In this document: positions 1 to 10,250 of the stretch, in pieces
Layout: every line of letters begins with the position of its first letter
How positions within the stretch are numbered: position 1 is the first letter of the stretch
Source: Alienimonas chondri
GTDB lineage: Bacteria; Planctomycetota; Planctomycetia; Planctomycetales; Planctomycetaceae
Reading direction: 5' to 3'
NCBI RefSeq assembly: GCF_013036045.1
Contig: NZ_WTPX01000030.1
Span: 1-40,684 of the forward strand
DNA: 40,684 nucleotides
Program-made: the position numbers and the translations under genes
Notes under the pieces: model-generated
The model's input: the letters and a program-made list of their open reading frames with translations, nothing else
Told to the model about the DNA's origin: nothing
The model's database searches: none

Positions 1-61
1 TCGTCGCCCCGGGAGCACTGGCCGGGGCGGCGATCGGTTCGTCCGGATCGGGGAGCGACAC
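1..61 (-). CDS. mnmE: MnmE tRNA modification GTPase, N-terminal fragment (cut by window edge)
   Basis: On the minus strand a GTG at 61 follows the yidC stop by 7 bases, and a strong purine run (AGGGGG) overlaps that stop, so the two genes look translationally linked. The 20 visible codons read MSLPDPDEPIAAPASAPGAT. The EPIAAxAxAPGA pattern resembles the MnmE start, which usually reads D-T-I-A-A-x-A-T-x-x-G. MnmE forms the wobble-uridine modification of certain tRNAs together with MnmG, and mnmE lies downstream of yidC in many bacteria. The call rests on 20 residues plus gene order. A different short N-terminus cannot be excluded. Confidence 0.5.
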   Translation of the reverse strand, partial: MSLPDPDEPIAAPASAPGAT

Positions 62-68
62 GGACCCC

Positions 69-2648
69 CTACCGCTTCGACTTCTTCTTCCCGCGGCCGC
101 CGGCTCGGCGGGCGGCTTTGCTGTTGAGGGCCGGGCCGCGTTCGCCGCGACCGCCGGTCTTGTCGCGGCGACCGCCGATCTGCTGAGTCGTCGCTTCTTT
201 CTGAGCGGCCTCGGCGGCGGCCTGGGCCTCGGCGATCTTCTCCTTGAGCCGGGCCATCGGCTTCTCCGTCATCCGGCCGATCGCCCGGCCGACGGGGCCC
301 TTCTGCTTGGGTTCGACCTCGTCCGGCAGTTCGAGCTGCGCGTTGCGGGTGCGGTCCAGCAGCTTGCGTTCGGTCAGCGTCCAGAAGGCGCTCGCGATGC
401 TATACAGGCACCAGCCCGCGGGCAGGTGATAGATGAACAGCGACGACAGCGGCATCATGTAGCCCATCAGCTTATATTGCATCTCCTGCTCCGGCGTTTG
501 AGCCGGGGGCATGAACAGCTTCTGCTGGAAGAACCACAGCCCCGCCAGCGCCACCGGCAGGATGTTGAGATACCAGCCGAGATACGGGATGCGGAACGGC
601 AGTCGGAAGATGTTGTCCGGGGCGGCGAGGTTGTCGATCCATAAGAACTCCGCCAGCCGCAGGTCGACGCTGTTTAAAAGGGCATTATAAAGGGCGATGA
701 AGACGGGGATGGTAAAAAATACCGGCAGGCAACCCATTAACGGGTTCACGCCGTATTTATTCATTAACGCCCATTGCTCGCGGCCGGCGGCCTGGGCGTC
801 GTCGCCGCAACGTTTTTTGATCTCGGCGATCTTGGGGGCGAGCGCCTTCTGCTTCGCGGCCATCAGCGCAGTGCGCTTCGACAGCGGGAACATCAGCAGC
901 CGCACCAGCACCGTCAGCGAGATAATCGCCAGCCAGTAGGGGAAGCCGAGGTCGTGCAGCTTCGTCATCACCCACAACATCCCGCCGCCGATCACGCCGA
1001 ACCAACCCAGGTCCATCACGCCGTCGGCTTGCAACGGCTCTAACAACTCCAGCCGCTTCGGGCCGGCGAACAGCGTGAAGGACCGCGTCGCTTCGCCCGC
1101 CACGTCGCCCTGGGCGGCCGGGACGCGGACCGGGGCGCTGGTCAACCGGACGGAGACGTCGTTGTATTGCGGCTCGTCCTTGACCGGCTCGTCCACCACC
1201 TGCGGGGCGGCGCTGTGGATCGTCGGGGCGTCGAACACTTCGCCCAGGCCGGGCAGCAGACCTTCCTCATCCTCAGCGTCCTCCAACGCCTCCGCGGGCT
1301 GCGAGGCGCCGGTGCGGGGGAACAGCAGGGCCGCGAAGTATTGAGCCTCCGTCCCGACATACAGCAACGGTTTGCGGTACTCCTCCAACCCGCCGACCTC
1401 CGCGAGGTCCTCTTCACGCTGGGCCAACTCGAGTTCGGCGGCCGCATAGAGATCCCGATACCGCTGCACCGCCGCGGCGGCGTCCTCCGCGGCGGCTTTC
1501 TGTTCGTCCGTGGCACCGTCGAGCGCCGCGATCTCCGCGGCGGCGTCGGCCTTCGCCTCGGCGATTTTGAAGTCCCGATCCAGATCCTTCAGGTTCTGTT
1601 CGACGCGGCGAATCTCCTCGTCGGCCGCGAGGCTTTCCTTCGCCTTCTTGACCGCCGCGGTCGCGTCGGCGGCGGAGAGATACGTCGTCTCCAGCTCGCC
1701 TTCCTCGTCGTAATACCCCAGCTCGAGGTCGCGGAACTTGCGGGCGTTCTCCCGGTTCTCCAGCGGCAGACCGACCGGTCCCTGCAGCGTGAAGCGGGCG
1801 TCGCGGGCCTTGTCGGAGAGGTTCCTCAGCGTGAGGTCCACGTCGAGCATATAGCCGCGCGGGTCGGTGTCCCGGTCGCCGCCCTGCTGATGATCCTCCG
1901 CCGACAGATCCGGCGTGCCCTTCCGCAGGCGAAACCGCTTCACCGCTTCGAACGAACCGTCCGGCGCCGTCAGGGTGAAGACGGCGCCCCGGGCGATCTG
2001 CGGATCTTTGGGGTCGGGGATCGTCTTCGTCAGCGCCCAGTCGGCCCGCACGGAGTCCGTGCCGAACGGACGGAGCGCCGCATCGAGCGCGTCGACGCGG
2101 CTCTGGAAGGTGTTCAAGACTGCATCGCCGTTGCCCAGCACCTTCAGCTTGGCGTCGCGATCCTCCAACTCCCGATAGCGCCCGTCGTTGAGGGTCATCT
2201 TCTCGACCGCGGCGCCGCGGCTGGTCAGCGTGACCTGCGTGTAGTACCCCAGCTTCGCCGCCTGCGAGGTCAGCCCGCCCAACTGAGCGGTCGCCTTCGG
2301 GTTCGGCTCCCACTGCGGTTCGTCCGCGGCGCCGTCGGGGTCCGACGGATCGGCTTCGGGGTCGGCATCGGCCGGGTCGGCGTTCGCCCGTGCACGGTCG
2401 GCGTCCGCGAGGAACCCGCGGGGGCTCTCGCCGACGTCCTTCAGCTCGACCGGTTGCTGCGGCTGAGCCGGCGCCGGGGGGAACCAGGTGGGCTGGATGA
2501 ACCCGAACCACAGCGCCCATAGGGCGAGCGTGGTCACCAGCCACATGGTGAACCGGTTGCTCTCCGGCGGGGCGGCGTCTTTCCCCGCCCCGGTTCCGGT
2601 CTTCTTCGAACCGGCGGAACCGGAGGACGCGGGCTTTTTGTCCGGCAC
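69..2648 (-). CDS. yidC: Membrane protein insertase YidC (Oxa1 family), enlarged
   Basis: YidC inserts and folds inner-membrane proteins, alone or with SecYEG. The protein has 859 residues from a GTG start, against about 550 in E. coli. An N-terminal transmembrane helix (about residues 34-52) is followed by a very large periplasmic region. The conserved insertase core lies at about residues 540-780: a re-entrant WFGVIGGGMLW segment, a transmembrane segment with the groove arginine (TVLVRLLMFPL), a basic coiled-coil hairpin (SKRTALMAAKQKALAPKI), and NPLMGCLPVFFTIPVFIALY. The C-terminus is highly basic and ends KKKSKR, as expected for ribosome contact. The periplasmic part contains an Ala/Glu/Lys-rich predicted coiled coil at about residues 316-420, which the usual beta-supersandwich domain lacks. 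The identification is secure. The role of the extra coiled coil is unknown. Confidence 0.96.
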   Translation of the reverse strand: MPDKKPASSGSAGSKKTGTGAGKDAAPPESNRFTMWLVTTLALWALWFGFIQPTWFPPAPAQPQQPVELKDVGESPRGFLADADRARANADPADADPEADPSDPDGAADEPQWEPNPKATAQLGGLTSQAAKLGYYTQVTLTSRGAAVEKMTLNDGRYRELEDRDAKLKVLGNGDAVLNTFQSRVDALDAALRPFGTDSVRADWALTKTIPDPKDPQIARGAVFTLTAPDGSFEAVKRFRLRKGTPDLSAEDHQQGGDRDTDPRGYMLDVDLTLRNLSDKARDARFTLQGPVGLPLENRENARKFRDLELGYYDEEGELETTYLSAADATAAVKKAKESLAADEEIRRVEQNLKDLDRDFKIAEAKADAAAEIAALDGATDEQKAAAEDAAAAVQRYRDLYAAAELELAQREEDLAEVGGLEEYRKPLLYVGTEAQYFAALLFPRTGASQPAEALEDAEDEEGLLPGLGEVFDAPTIHSAAPQVVDEPVKDEPQYNDVSVRLTSAPVRVPAAQGDVAGEATRSFTLFAGPKRLELLEPLQADGVMDLGWFGVIGGGMLWVMTKLHDLGFPYWLAIISLTVLVRLLMFPLSKRTALMAAKQKALAPKIAEIKKRCGDDAQAAGREQWALMNKYGVNPLMGCLPVFFTIPVFIALYNALLNSVDLRLAEFLWIDNLAAPDNIFRLPFRIPYLGWYLNILPVALAGLWFFQQKLFMPPAQTPEQEMQYKLMGYMMPLSSLFIYHLPAGWCLYSIASAFWTLTERKLLDRTRNAQLELPDEVEPKQKGPVGRAIGRMTEKPMARLKEKIAEAQAAAEAAQKEATTQQIGGRRDKTGGRGERGPALNSKAARRAGGRGKKKSKR

Positions 2649-2864
2649 GGGGCGAACGCGGGGGTGGAGCGAAAGAACGGGTGCGGGGCGGGGCGATCTG
2701 AAAACGACCGTCGCCGGGACTCAGGGATTCGCCGGGGGGGCGGGGATCTTCCCCAGGCTGAGGATGATCTTCGCAGACCGGGGCGAATCATCCACCCCGG
2801 GAGGGTCGGAACCGACCGGCGCCGCCGGTTCTCAAACAAATCCGAAACAAACGATCAGGACCGC

Positions 2865-3302
2865 TCACTCGCGCGCAAGTAACGGCCTAAACCCTGCCTG
2901 TGCGAAATGGCGATCGCCGGTCAGAACCGCGGTCAGTCCCTCCCGCTCCATCGTCACCATCGAGAGACAGTCCGTCAGAGACCAGGCTTTGTCCGGGCGG
3001 TCGCGAAAACGGGCGACGCCTTCGCTGAGGAGGTCCGAAGCGTCCGGCACGATTCGCATCCGGTCGTCCGCTTCGATCGCGTCCCACAGACGACCGAACC
3101 AAACCCGACGGCTCGGCGCCGACAGAAAGTTCCCGGTTTCGACCAGCACGTATTCCGTCGTCACCCGCGGGCCGGTGTGACGCCCTGCGACCGCCGTTGC
3201 TGAAGCGTGCAACTCGTCTCGGGGATTCAAGAGGGCGACGTAAAACGCCGTGTCGACGAACGCCGGCGACGACGGATCGAAGGACGCGGCGCCGACGCTC
3301 AT
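2865..3302 (-). CDS. PIN-domain toxin, VapC-like ribonuclease
   Basis: This 145-residue single-domain protein has the acidic PIN pattern: D17 (FVDTAFY), a glutamate in TEYVLVETGN (E50 or E55), D111 (SLTDCLSM) and D130 (LTGDRHF). PIN toxins are Mg-dependent RNases that cut tRNA or rRNA and are held inactive by a partner antitoxin. The ATG overlaps the stop of the upstream 88-residue gene in an ATGA junction, so the two are co-translated, as in type II toxin-antitoxin operons. All acidic residues are present, so the toxin should be active. The RNA target cannot be read from sequence. Confidence 0.85.
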   Translation of the reverse strand: MSVGAASFDPSSPAFVDTAFYVALLNPRDELHASATAVAGRHTGPRVTTEYVLVETGNFLSAPSRRVWFGRLWDAIEADDRMRIVPDASDLLSEGVARFRDRPDKAWSLTDCLSMVTMEREGLTAVLTGDRHFAQAGFRPLLARE

Positions 3303-3565
3303 GGCTGGGATCCGTAGAGCGTCTCGTCGACGGCGCTTGCTGCGTCGGGCGGGAGATCGTCGACCCGCCCGACTACATCCGCCAGCGAGTCCAATAGCGT
3401 CGGGGGACCGGCGTCGTCGCCTGTTCGCTTCGAGTCGTTTGCCGGCTCCGGAGTCGGCTGCGTCTTCCCCGGCACGACGTGCAGCAGCAGGGCAGTGCCG
3501 TCAGGCAGTTCGATCGGTTCGTCCGAGACGATGCGACCGTCGAGCACATGGGCGGTGATCGTCAT
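3299..3565 (-). CDS. Putative type II antitoxin partner of the PIN toxin
   Basis: This 88-residue protein begins with a short beta-rich stretch (TITAHVLDGRIVSDEPIELP), like the small antitoxins encoded before PIN toxins in planctomycetes and cyanobacteria. It ends with an acidic tail (VDDLPPDAASAVDETLYG) that would fit into the toxin groove. Its stop overlaps the toxin ATG by one base in ATGA. Role and partner are inferred from position and from the tail. I see no clear ribbon-helix-helix or helix-turn-helix, so autoregulation is uncertain. Confidence 0.7.
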   Translation of the reverse strand: MTITAHVLDGRIVSDEPIELPDGTALLLHVVPGKTQPTPEPANDSKRTGDDAGPPTLLDSLADVVGRVDDLPPDAASAVDETLYGSQP

Positions 3566-3595
3566 TCGCGAAGCGGGATCGGCGGTTCAGGTCCG

Positions 3596-4351
<756 letters not shown>

Positions 4352-4556
4352 GAACCGGGACTTCGGACCAGAGGGTGAATAAGGAGAACGACCCCGGGGA
4401 CGGGCGGAATCGAGACAGCGTACGGGGGCGGGTCGCGCGACACAACCGGCGGTCGCCGGGCGGCTGCGGAGGGAGAAGTGATGGGGGCGAAGCTTCGGCG
4501 AGCGGCGGGCGTCAGCCCGCTGAGCGTCCCCGCAATCAGGTTCCAGCGACCCCGTC

Positions 4557-4778
4557 TCAGCCCAGCACGCGCCGCACGACCCAAAGAATGAGCAGCCCGA
4601 TCCAGCCGGTGATCAATACGGCGACGACGCAGAGAGCTTGAGCGACGCCGCCCCATGTCGCGCACATCTTGTAGGCAATGATCGCTGGGATCACGCTCCA
4701 GAGCGGGATCACGACGATCTCCGACACCCCGGGCATCATCGCGACCGTCGGGGCGAACGGGATCATGTGGATCGGCAT
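4557..4778 (-). CDS. Small membrane protein, possible superinfection-immunity-like fold
   Basis: The reading frame encodes 73 residues from ATG 4778, with an alternative ATG four codons later. It has two hydrophobic segments: [16 protein letters not shown] (about residues 21-36) and [19 protein letters not shown] (about 50-68), followed by an RR membrane anchor. The arrangement IPAIIAYK, short polar loop, GWIGLLILW loosely recalls small proteins of the superinfection-immunity family (PF14373), which have a PxIIA and a GW-x-x-x-x-x-W core. The resemblance is weak. The same frame stays open far upstream without recognisable sequence, so the short start is preferred. Confidence 0.5.
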   Translation of the reverse strand: MPIHMIPFAPTVAMMPGVSEIVVIPLWSVIPAIIAYKMCATWGGVAQALCVVAVLITGWIGLLILWVVRRVLG

Positions 4779-4913
4779 GCGGGCGAACGAGCGGAGTTGA
4801 AGCGGCAGGAGAAATGTAGTGCGGGGCGGGGCGGGGCGCCCGCGGACTTGTGGCGATGGAGAGGAACCGATTCGCTGGGGCGACTCGCTCCTCTCTCTCG
4901 CCCCGCCCCGCCT

Positions 4914-5930
4914 GTGCTGCCCTTCGCTCCGCTCCTGCTCGCCGTCGCGTTCGCACCGGCGGACCCGCCGACGCTGGACACCTTCAGCGCCGCCGGGGTC
5001 GCCTTTCCCACGGAGCCGGGGCGGCTGTATCAGCTGCAACGCCGGATCGACGTCAAGGGCGGGGACGAATATGAAGACGTGGACGTCGCGATCCGCGGCA
5101 CCGGCGAGCGCGTCGTGCGGTTCCTGCCCGCGGGGGACTACCGCCTCGTCCGGCCGACCGGCTGGGCGCTGGTTTGGCGGGACGAGTTCAACGGCGAGCA
5201 GCTCGACCTGACCAAATGGGGCAAAGAGGTCGACAACTACGGCGGCGGCAACAACGAGCGGCAGGCGTATCTCCCCGACGACAAATACGCCTTCGTGAAA
5301 GACGGCGCATTGAACATCGCCGTCTATCGCGACCCGCACACCACCTCCGACGGCAAGACGCAGCCCTATTCCTCCGCCCGCCTCCGCACCCGCGGCCGGG
5401 GCGAGTGGAAATTCGGCAAGATCGAGGTGCGGGCCAAGATGCCCGACGGGCAGGGCATCTGGCCGGCGATCTGGATGTTGCCGACCGAGTCCCCGTACGG
5501 CGGTTGGGCGGCCGGCGGGGAGATCGACATCATCGAATCCCGCGGCAGCGCCGTGCAGGAGACCACCGGCGCCCTCCACTTCGGCGGCGCCTGGCCCCGC
5601 AACGCCTACGTCGCCCACAGCTACCCATTCCCGGATAAGAACGCCGCCGAGGCGTTTCATACCTATACGGTCGAATGGGACGCGGACGCGATCCGATGGT
5701 TCGTCGACGGCACGCTCGCCCAGACCCGCACCAAGGACGAATGGTTCTCCGAAGCGGCCCGCGAGAACCCCTCCGCCCCGTTCGATCAGCCGTTCCATCT
5801 GTTGATCAACGTCGCCGTCGACGGCCGGTTTTTTGAAAAGGTCGACCAACAAGCCGACCGCCTCCCCCCGGACGCCTTCCCGCAAACCCTGCTGGTCGAT
5901 TACGTGCGGGTTTATCAGAAGGGGGAGTGA
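4914..5930 (+). CDS. Secreted glycoside hydrolase family 16 (endo-beta-glucanase/galactanase type)
   Basis: The catalytic motif GGEIDIIES gives E203 (nucleophile), D205 and E208 (acid/base) in the GH16 E-x-D-x-x-E pattern. It is supported by LVWRDEFNG at the domain start, FGKIEVRAKMPDGQGIWPAIWML before the motif and FHTYTVEWDADAIRWFVDG after it. GH16 enzymes cleave internal bonds in beta-glucans, laminarin, agarose or carrageenan. Which one applies here is not resolvable. I chose GTG 4914 (338 residues) because it begins directly with a signal peptide (LPFAPLLLAVAFA). The frame is open upstream to 4638, but that part is Arg/His/Asp-rich and antisense to the small membrane protein. About 60 residues between the signal peptide and the catalytic domain form a small N-terminal module. 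Confidence 0.9.
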   Translation: MLPFAPLLLAVAFAPADPPTLDTFSAAGVAFPTEPGRLYQLQRRIDVKGGDEYEDVDVAIRGTGERVVRFLPAGDYRLVRPTGWALVWRDEFNGEQLDLTKWGKEVDNYGGGNNERQAYLPDDKYAFVKDGALNIAVYRDPHTTSDGKTQPYSSARLRTRGRGEWKFGKIEVRAKMPDGQGIWPAIWMLPTESPYGGWAAGGEIDIIESRGSAVQETTGALHFGGAWPRNAYVAHSYPFPDKNAAEAFHTYTVEWDADAIRWFVDGTLAQTRTKDEWFSEAARENPSAPFDQPFHLLINVAVDGRFFEKVDQQADRLPPDAFPQTLLVDYVRVYQKGE

Positions 5931-5957
5931 GGACGCGAGAGGCGGAAAGATACTGTG

Positions 5958-6130
5958 CTCCCCTCTCCCTCGAGGGAGAGGGGCCGGGGGTGAGGGTGAG
6001 CGATCCCTCACCCGGCGCCGTTCGCGAGATGACGGGCCGAGGCGACTCCGAGAGCGGCGGCGACGTGAAGGGCGATCGAGCGGTGAAAGCCCCCTCACCC
6101 CCGACCCCTCTCCCCGGGGGGAGAGGGGAG
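5958..6130. repeat. Pair of inverted 39-bp intergenic repeats, each itself palindromic
   Basis: Copy 1 (5958-5996) and copy 2 (6092-6130) are near-identical in opposite orientation. Each contains CCCTCTCC and GGAGAGGGG arms and a CCGGGGGTGAGGG end. Each can form a hairpin, and the two can pair into one large stem with a 95-base loop. They sit between the GH16 gene and the convergent HTH-like gene, so they may end transcription from both sides. They look like the dispersed REP-type repeats common in high-GC bacterial genomes. Confidence 0.8.
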
Positions 6131-6145
6131 AACGTGGACCGCGGC

Positions 6146-6862
6146 TCATTCCCCCCTCGCTTCGCTCGCCCGCACCCATTGGCGATATAAGTCTCGGAGG
6201 TGACGAACCCCGCCGTAGGCGCCGACCACCGACCGGCTGACGCCCGCGGCCCGGGCGAGCTGGGCGCCGGTCAGCGGGCGGGTGCGGTTGCGGTTGAGAT
6301 GCAGCGACCGGAGCAGCGCCGCCAGCGTACTGGCGCGGCGGTCGGGGCGGGCCATCGCCGGCGGCAGACCCGCGGCGGCACGCAGCGCCGGCCAACTGTC
6401 CGCGTGCCGATAGAGCGTCGAACTGGCAACGCCGGCCCAGCGGCAGAACTCCAGCACGCCGAAGTCCGTGCCGCGGGCCTTGGCGAAACGCTTCACCAAA
6501 CGAACGAATTGCGACTGCGTCCAGGTGTCGCCGTGACGACTCGGCGGGCCGACCGGTCGGTCGGGCCGCGGCGGCCAGAGGTCATAGCGAACGGCGTGCT
6601 CCGTCGGCCCCGCCTCGCCCAACGGCGGCACGTTCTTGAGCGGACCGGTGGTGAAAACCGCGCGCAATCGCGCCCGCCGTTCGACCTCCGCCCGCCGCGT
6701 CGCCGGCGTATAGAGCGAGGCGAGTCGGTCGGCTCGACGGTTCGCGTCCTCCTCCCGCGTGCTCGGCAAGGAGGGCTGTTGTACGGGCGGGGGCGTGAAG
6801 AACGCGGCCAGCTCCGGCGGCGGCGGATCGCTGTGAAACGGATCGAAGGAGGGTTCGGACAT
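6146..6862 (-). CDS. Hypothetical protein with two HTH-like repeats
   Basis: I do not recognise this 238-residue soluble protein as a named family. The N-terminal 70 residues are Pro/Arg-rich and probably disordered. The C-terminal half contains two similar units of about 65 residues. The first has FGVLEFCRWAGVASSTLYRH and then WPALRAAAGL. The second has GAQLARAAGVSRSVVGAYGG and then VRHLRDLYRQW. Both look like a helix-turn-helix followed by an amphipathic helix, similar to homing-endonuclease-associated repeats or homeodomain-like domains. DNA binding is inferred. No nuclease or effector motif is visible. The gene is convergent with GH16. Confidence 0.6.
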   Translation of the reverse strand: MSEPSFDPFHSDPPPPELAAFFTPPPVQQPSLPSTREEDANRRADRLASLYTPATRRAEVERRARLRAVFTTGPLKNVPPLGEAGPTEHAVRYDLWPPRPDRPVGPPSRHGDTWTQSQFVRLVKRFAKARGTDFGVLEFCRWAGVASSTLYRHADSWPALRAAAGLPPAMARPDRRASTLAALLRSLHLNRNRTRPLTGAQLARAAGVSRSVVGAYGGVRHLRDLYRQWVRASEARGE

Positions 6863-7184
6863 TGCATCGCCTGATCGAATGGAAACCGTCCCGAAGATTA
6901 ATTGGTGTTCGCTCGTTCACAAGAGCGATCCCGCCGCTTCTCGATCAAGCGGGGGAAATGTTTGAGAAGCGTGTTTATGAACGACGGGCGGTCGTTTTGA
7001 AGGGGAATCGCGCCGCTCGACTCTGAATCGAGCCGCGACCGTCAGGGAGCGTCTCCGGCGGCGCGCGACCGTCCCGAGACGCTCCCTGACGGTCGCGTGC
7101 CTGCTCCCGCTCGCGATCGCTTGCCGCGGTCGGCGGGGGGGTTTAGCGTCGGCGGGTTCGTCCCCTGTTTCGCTCGGAGATCCG
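6863..7184. other. Intergenic region between two divergent genes
   Basis: These 322 bases separate the HTH-like protein (minus) from the sialate O-acetylesterase (plus). The left part is less GC-rich than its surroundings (around 6890-6980, with GATTAATTGG) and is the likely place for promoters. The right part holds the 22-bp inverted repeat described separately. I found no ORF with coding character and no RNA gene. Confidence 0.5.
7034..7097. repeat. Perfect 22-bp inverted repeat
   Basis: Arm 7034-7055 (CGCGACCGTCAGGGAGCGTC plus TC) is perfectly complementary to 7076-7097, with a 20-base loop. No U-run follows. It lies 88 bases upstream of the esterase ATG between divergent genes, so it is not a simple gene-end terminator. 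It resembles dispersed planctomycete palindromes built on a GTCAGGGAGCG core. Confidence 0.8.
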
Positions 7185-8828
<1,644 letters not shown>

Positions 8829-8836
8829 GCGGACAT

Positions 8837-8879
8837 CTCGTGAGCCGTCCTCTTGAAGAGGAAGAGGACGGCTCACGAG
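8837..8879. terminator. Bidirectional hairpin terminator
   Basis: An 18-bp perfect stem (8837-8854 with 8862-8879) and a 7-base loop sit 8 bases after the esterase stop and 11 bases before the stop of the convergent carboxylate-amine ligase gene. There is no clean U-run on either side. Placement between two convergent stops supports a shared transcription end. Confidence 0.75.
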
Positions 8880-8890
8880 GGCGAGCGGGT

Positions 8891-10072
8891 CTAAACCTCC
8901 GCCGTTTCCCGCACGACGAGATCGACCGCGGCCCGGACCTCGCCGGCCTCCTCGACGGCCGCCCGCTGACGGTCGGCGCTGTTCCCGCCGTCGAGGATCT
9001 CCCGCACGCGCTCCCGGACGAAGGCGCCCTCGCCGAGATCGTCCAGTTCGACGGCGAGCTCGCCCAGCATCCGTTCAATCTGTTCGGCGGCGGGGCGGGA
9101 CTTCCCGGCGGCAGTATCGACCAACTCGCCGTGCACGCCGCTGCGGGCGGCTCGCCAACTGGCCGCTCTCAATAATTCCGGTCGCGGTCGGGGGGCCGGC
9201 TCGCCGGCGGCGGCGGCCCGGGCGCAGCGCAACGCAATCGCCCGCACCAGCCCGGCGAGCATCACCGCGTCGTCCAGATGCGGACAGACGTCGCCCACGC
9301 GGAATTCGATCGTCGGTTTGTCCGGCGGGACGCGGATGTCCCAATAGACCTTCGACGCGTCCGAGATCACCCCGGCGCCCACCAGCCCGGCGACCGTGCG
9401 ATCGTAGTCGGCCCGGCTCTCAAAATGCTGGGGGGGGCCGGTCATCGGCCATTTGAGCCACATCAGCGTGCGAAAGCTGTCGTAGCCCGTGTCCTCGCCC
9501 ACCCAATAGGGCGAACTCGCGGTGAGGGCCAACAGGGACGAAAGATGCACCCGCGAACGGTTCATGACCTCCACCGCGAGATCCGGGTCTTCGATGCCGA
9601 CGTGTACGTGCTGGCCGAAGATTAATAATTCTCGGGTGAGATACTGATAGTCGCTGACCATCCCCAGGTAGCGGTCCTTCGGGGTGATCGTTTGGTCGTG
9701 CCAGTCGGAGAACGGATGCGTTCCGGACGCGGCGATCGTCAGGCCGAAGTGCGAGGCGCTTTCCAACAGGTCGCGGCGGGCGGCGCCGAGTTTCTCCCGC
9801 ACCTCCCCCAACGATCCGCAGATCGGCGTGGCGGTTTCAATCTGACACAGGTGCAACTCGTTTTGCGGCGCCAGCTCGCCGTGCAGGTGGGAATCCCGTT
9901 TCAGCTTCTCCGCCCGGCTGGCGAGCTGGCCGGTGGAGGGGTCGATAATCTGGAATTCTTCCTCGCACCCCATCGTCAGCGAGTCCGGGTCGGGGGCGGT
10001 GAAAGACCGTGCGGCCATCAGGGTGAGAATCCAAGGGGGGCGATGGGGGCGTTTCGAGAGGGTTTTGCTCAT
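8891..10072 (-). CDS. Carboxylate-amine ligase, glutamate-cysteine ligase 2 (YbdK-like) family
   Basis: The GCS2 family signature TMGCEEEFQIID opens the fold, followed by ELHLCQIETATPIC, a glycine/histidine segment IAASGTHPFSDW, FGQHVHVGI, and TIEFRVGDVCPHLDD near the end of the catalytic domain. YbdK-type enzymes are ATP-dependent carboxylate-amine ligases with weak glutamate-cysteine ligase activity. Whether this one makes gamma-glutamylcysteine or another amide is not clear. I used ATG 10072 (393 residues); ATG 10018 (375 residues) is also possible. The frame is open further up to 10264, but that would overlap the divergent gene. The C-terminal 100 residues are Ala/Arg/Glu-rich and helical. 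Confidence 0.88.
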   Translation of the reverse strand: MSKTLSKRPHRPPWILTLMAARSFTAPDPDSLTMGCEEEFQIIDPSTGQLASRAEKLKRDSHLHGELAPQNELHLCQIETATPICGSLGEVREKLGAARRDLLESASHFGLTIAASGTHPFSDWHDQTITPKDRYLGMVSDYQYLTRELLIFGQHVHVGIEDPDLAVEVMNRSRVHLSSLLALTASSPYWVGEDTGYDSFRTLMWLKWPMTGPPQHFESRADYDRTVAGLVGAGVISDASKVYWDIRVPPDKPTIEFRVGDVCPHLDDAVMLAGLVRAIALRCARAAAAGEPAPRPRPELLRAASWRAARSGVHGELVDTAAGKSRPAAEQIERMLGELAVELDDLGEGAFVRERVREILDGGNSADRQRAAVEEAGEVRAAVDLVVRETAEV

Positions 10073-10250
10073 CCAAGCAAACCAGGCGCCGATCCGGGCA
10101 TGGGGGTTGCTGATCGTCGTTTCGCGTGCCCTGCGCGCCGGCTCCGCGAAACCTTCGACCGCCGCCCGACCAGCGGGACCGACGGGCGACCAACGCTTCC
10201 CGCCGGCCGTTCGCCCGTCCTTCCCCTTCTCGCTTCCGCTCACGCCCCGT

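Noticed and set aside
1167-2522. Long plus-strand ORF of 451 codons opposite yidC
   Set aside because: It is antisense to a secure yidC. Its translation is Arg/Leu/Gly-rich with no domain; such open frames arise from high GC at third codon positions.
4638-4913. N-terminal extension of the GH16 gene
   Set aside because: The extra 92 codons are Arg/His/Asp-rich and lie antisense to the small membrane protein. A signal peptide begins exactly at GTG 4914.
4557-6395. Minus-strand ORF of 612 codons spanning the GH16 gene
   Set aside because: Only the last 73 codons look like a protein (two membrane helices). The rest is antisense to GH16 and crosses the palindromic repeats.
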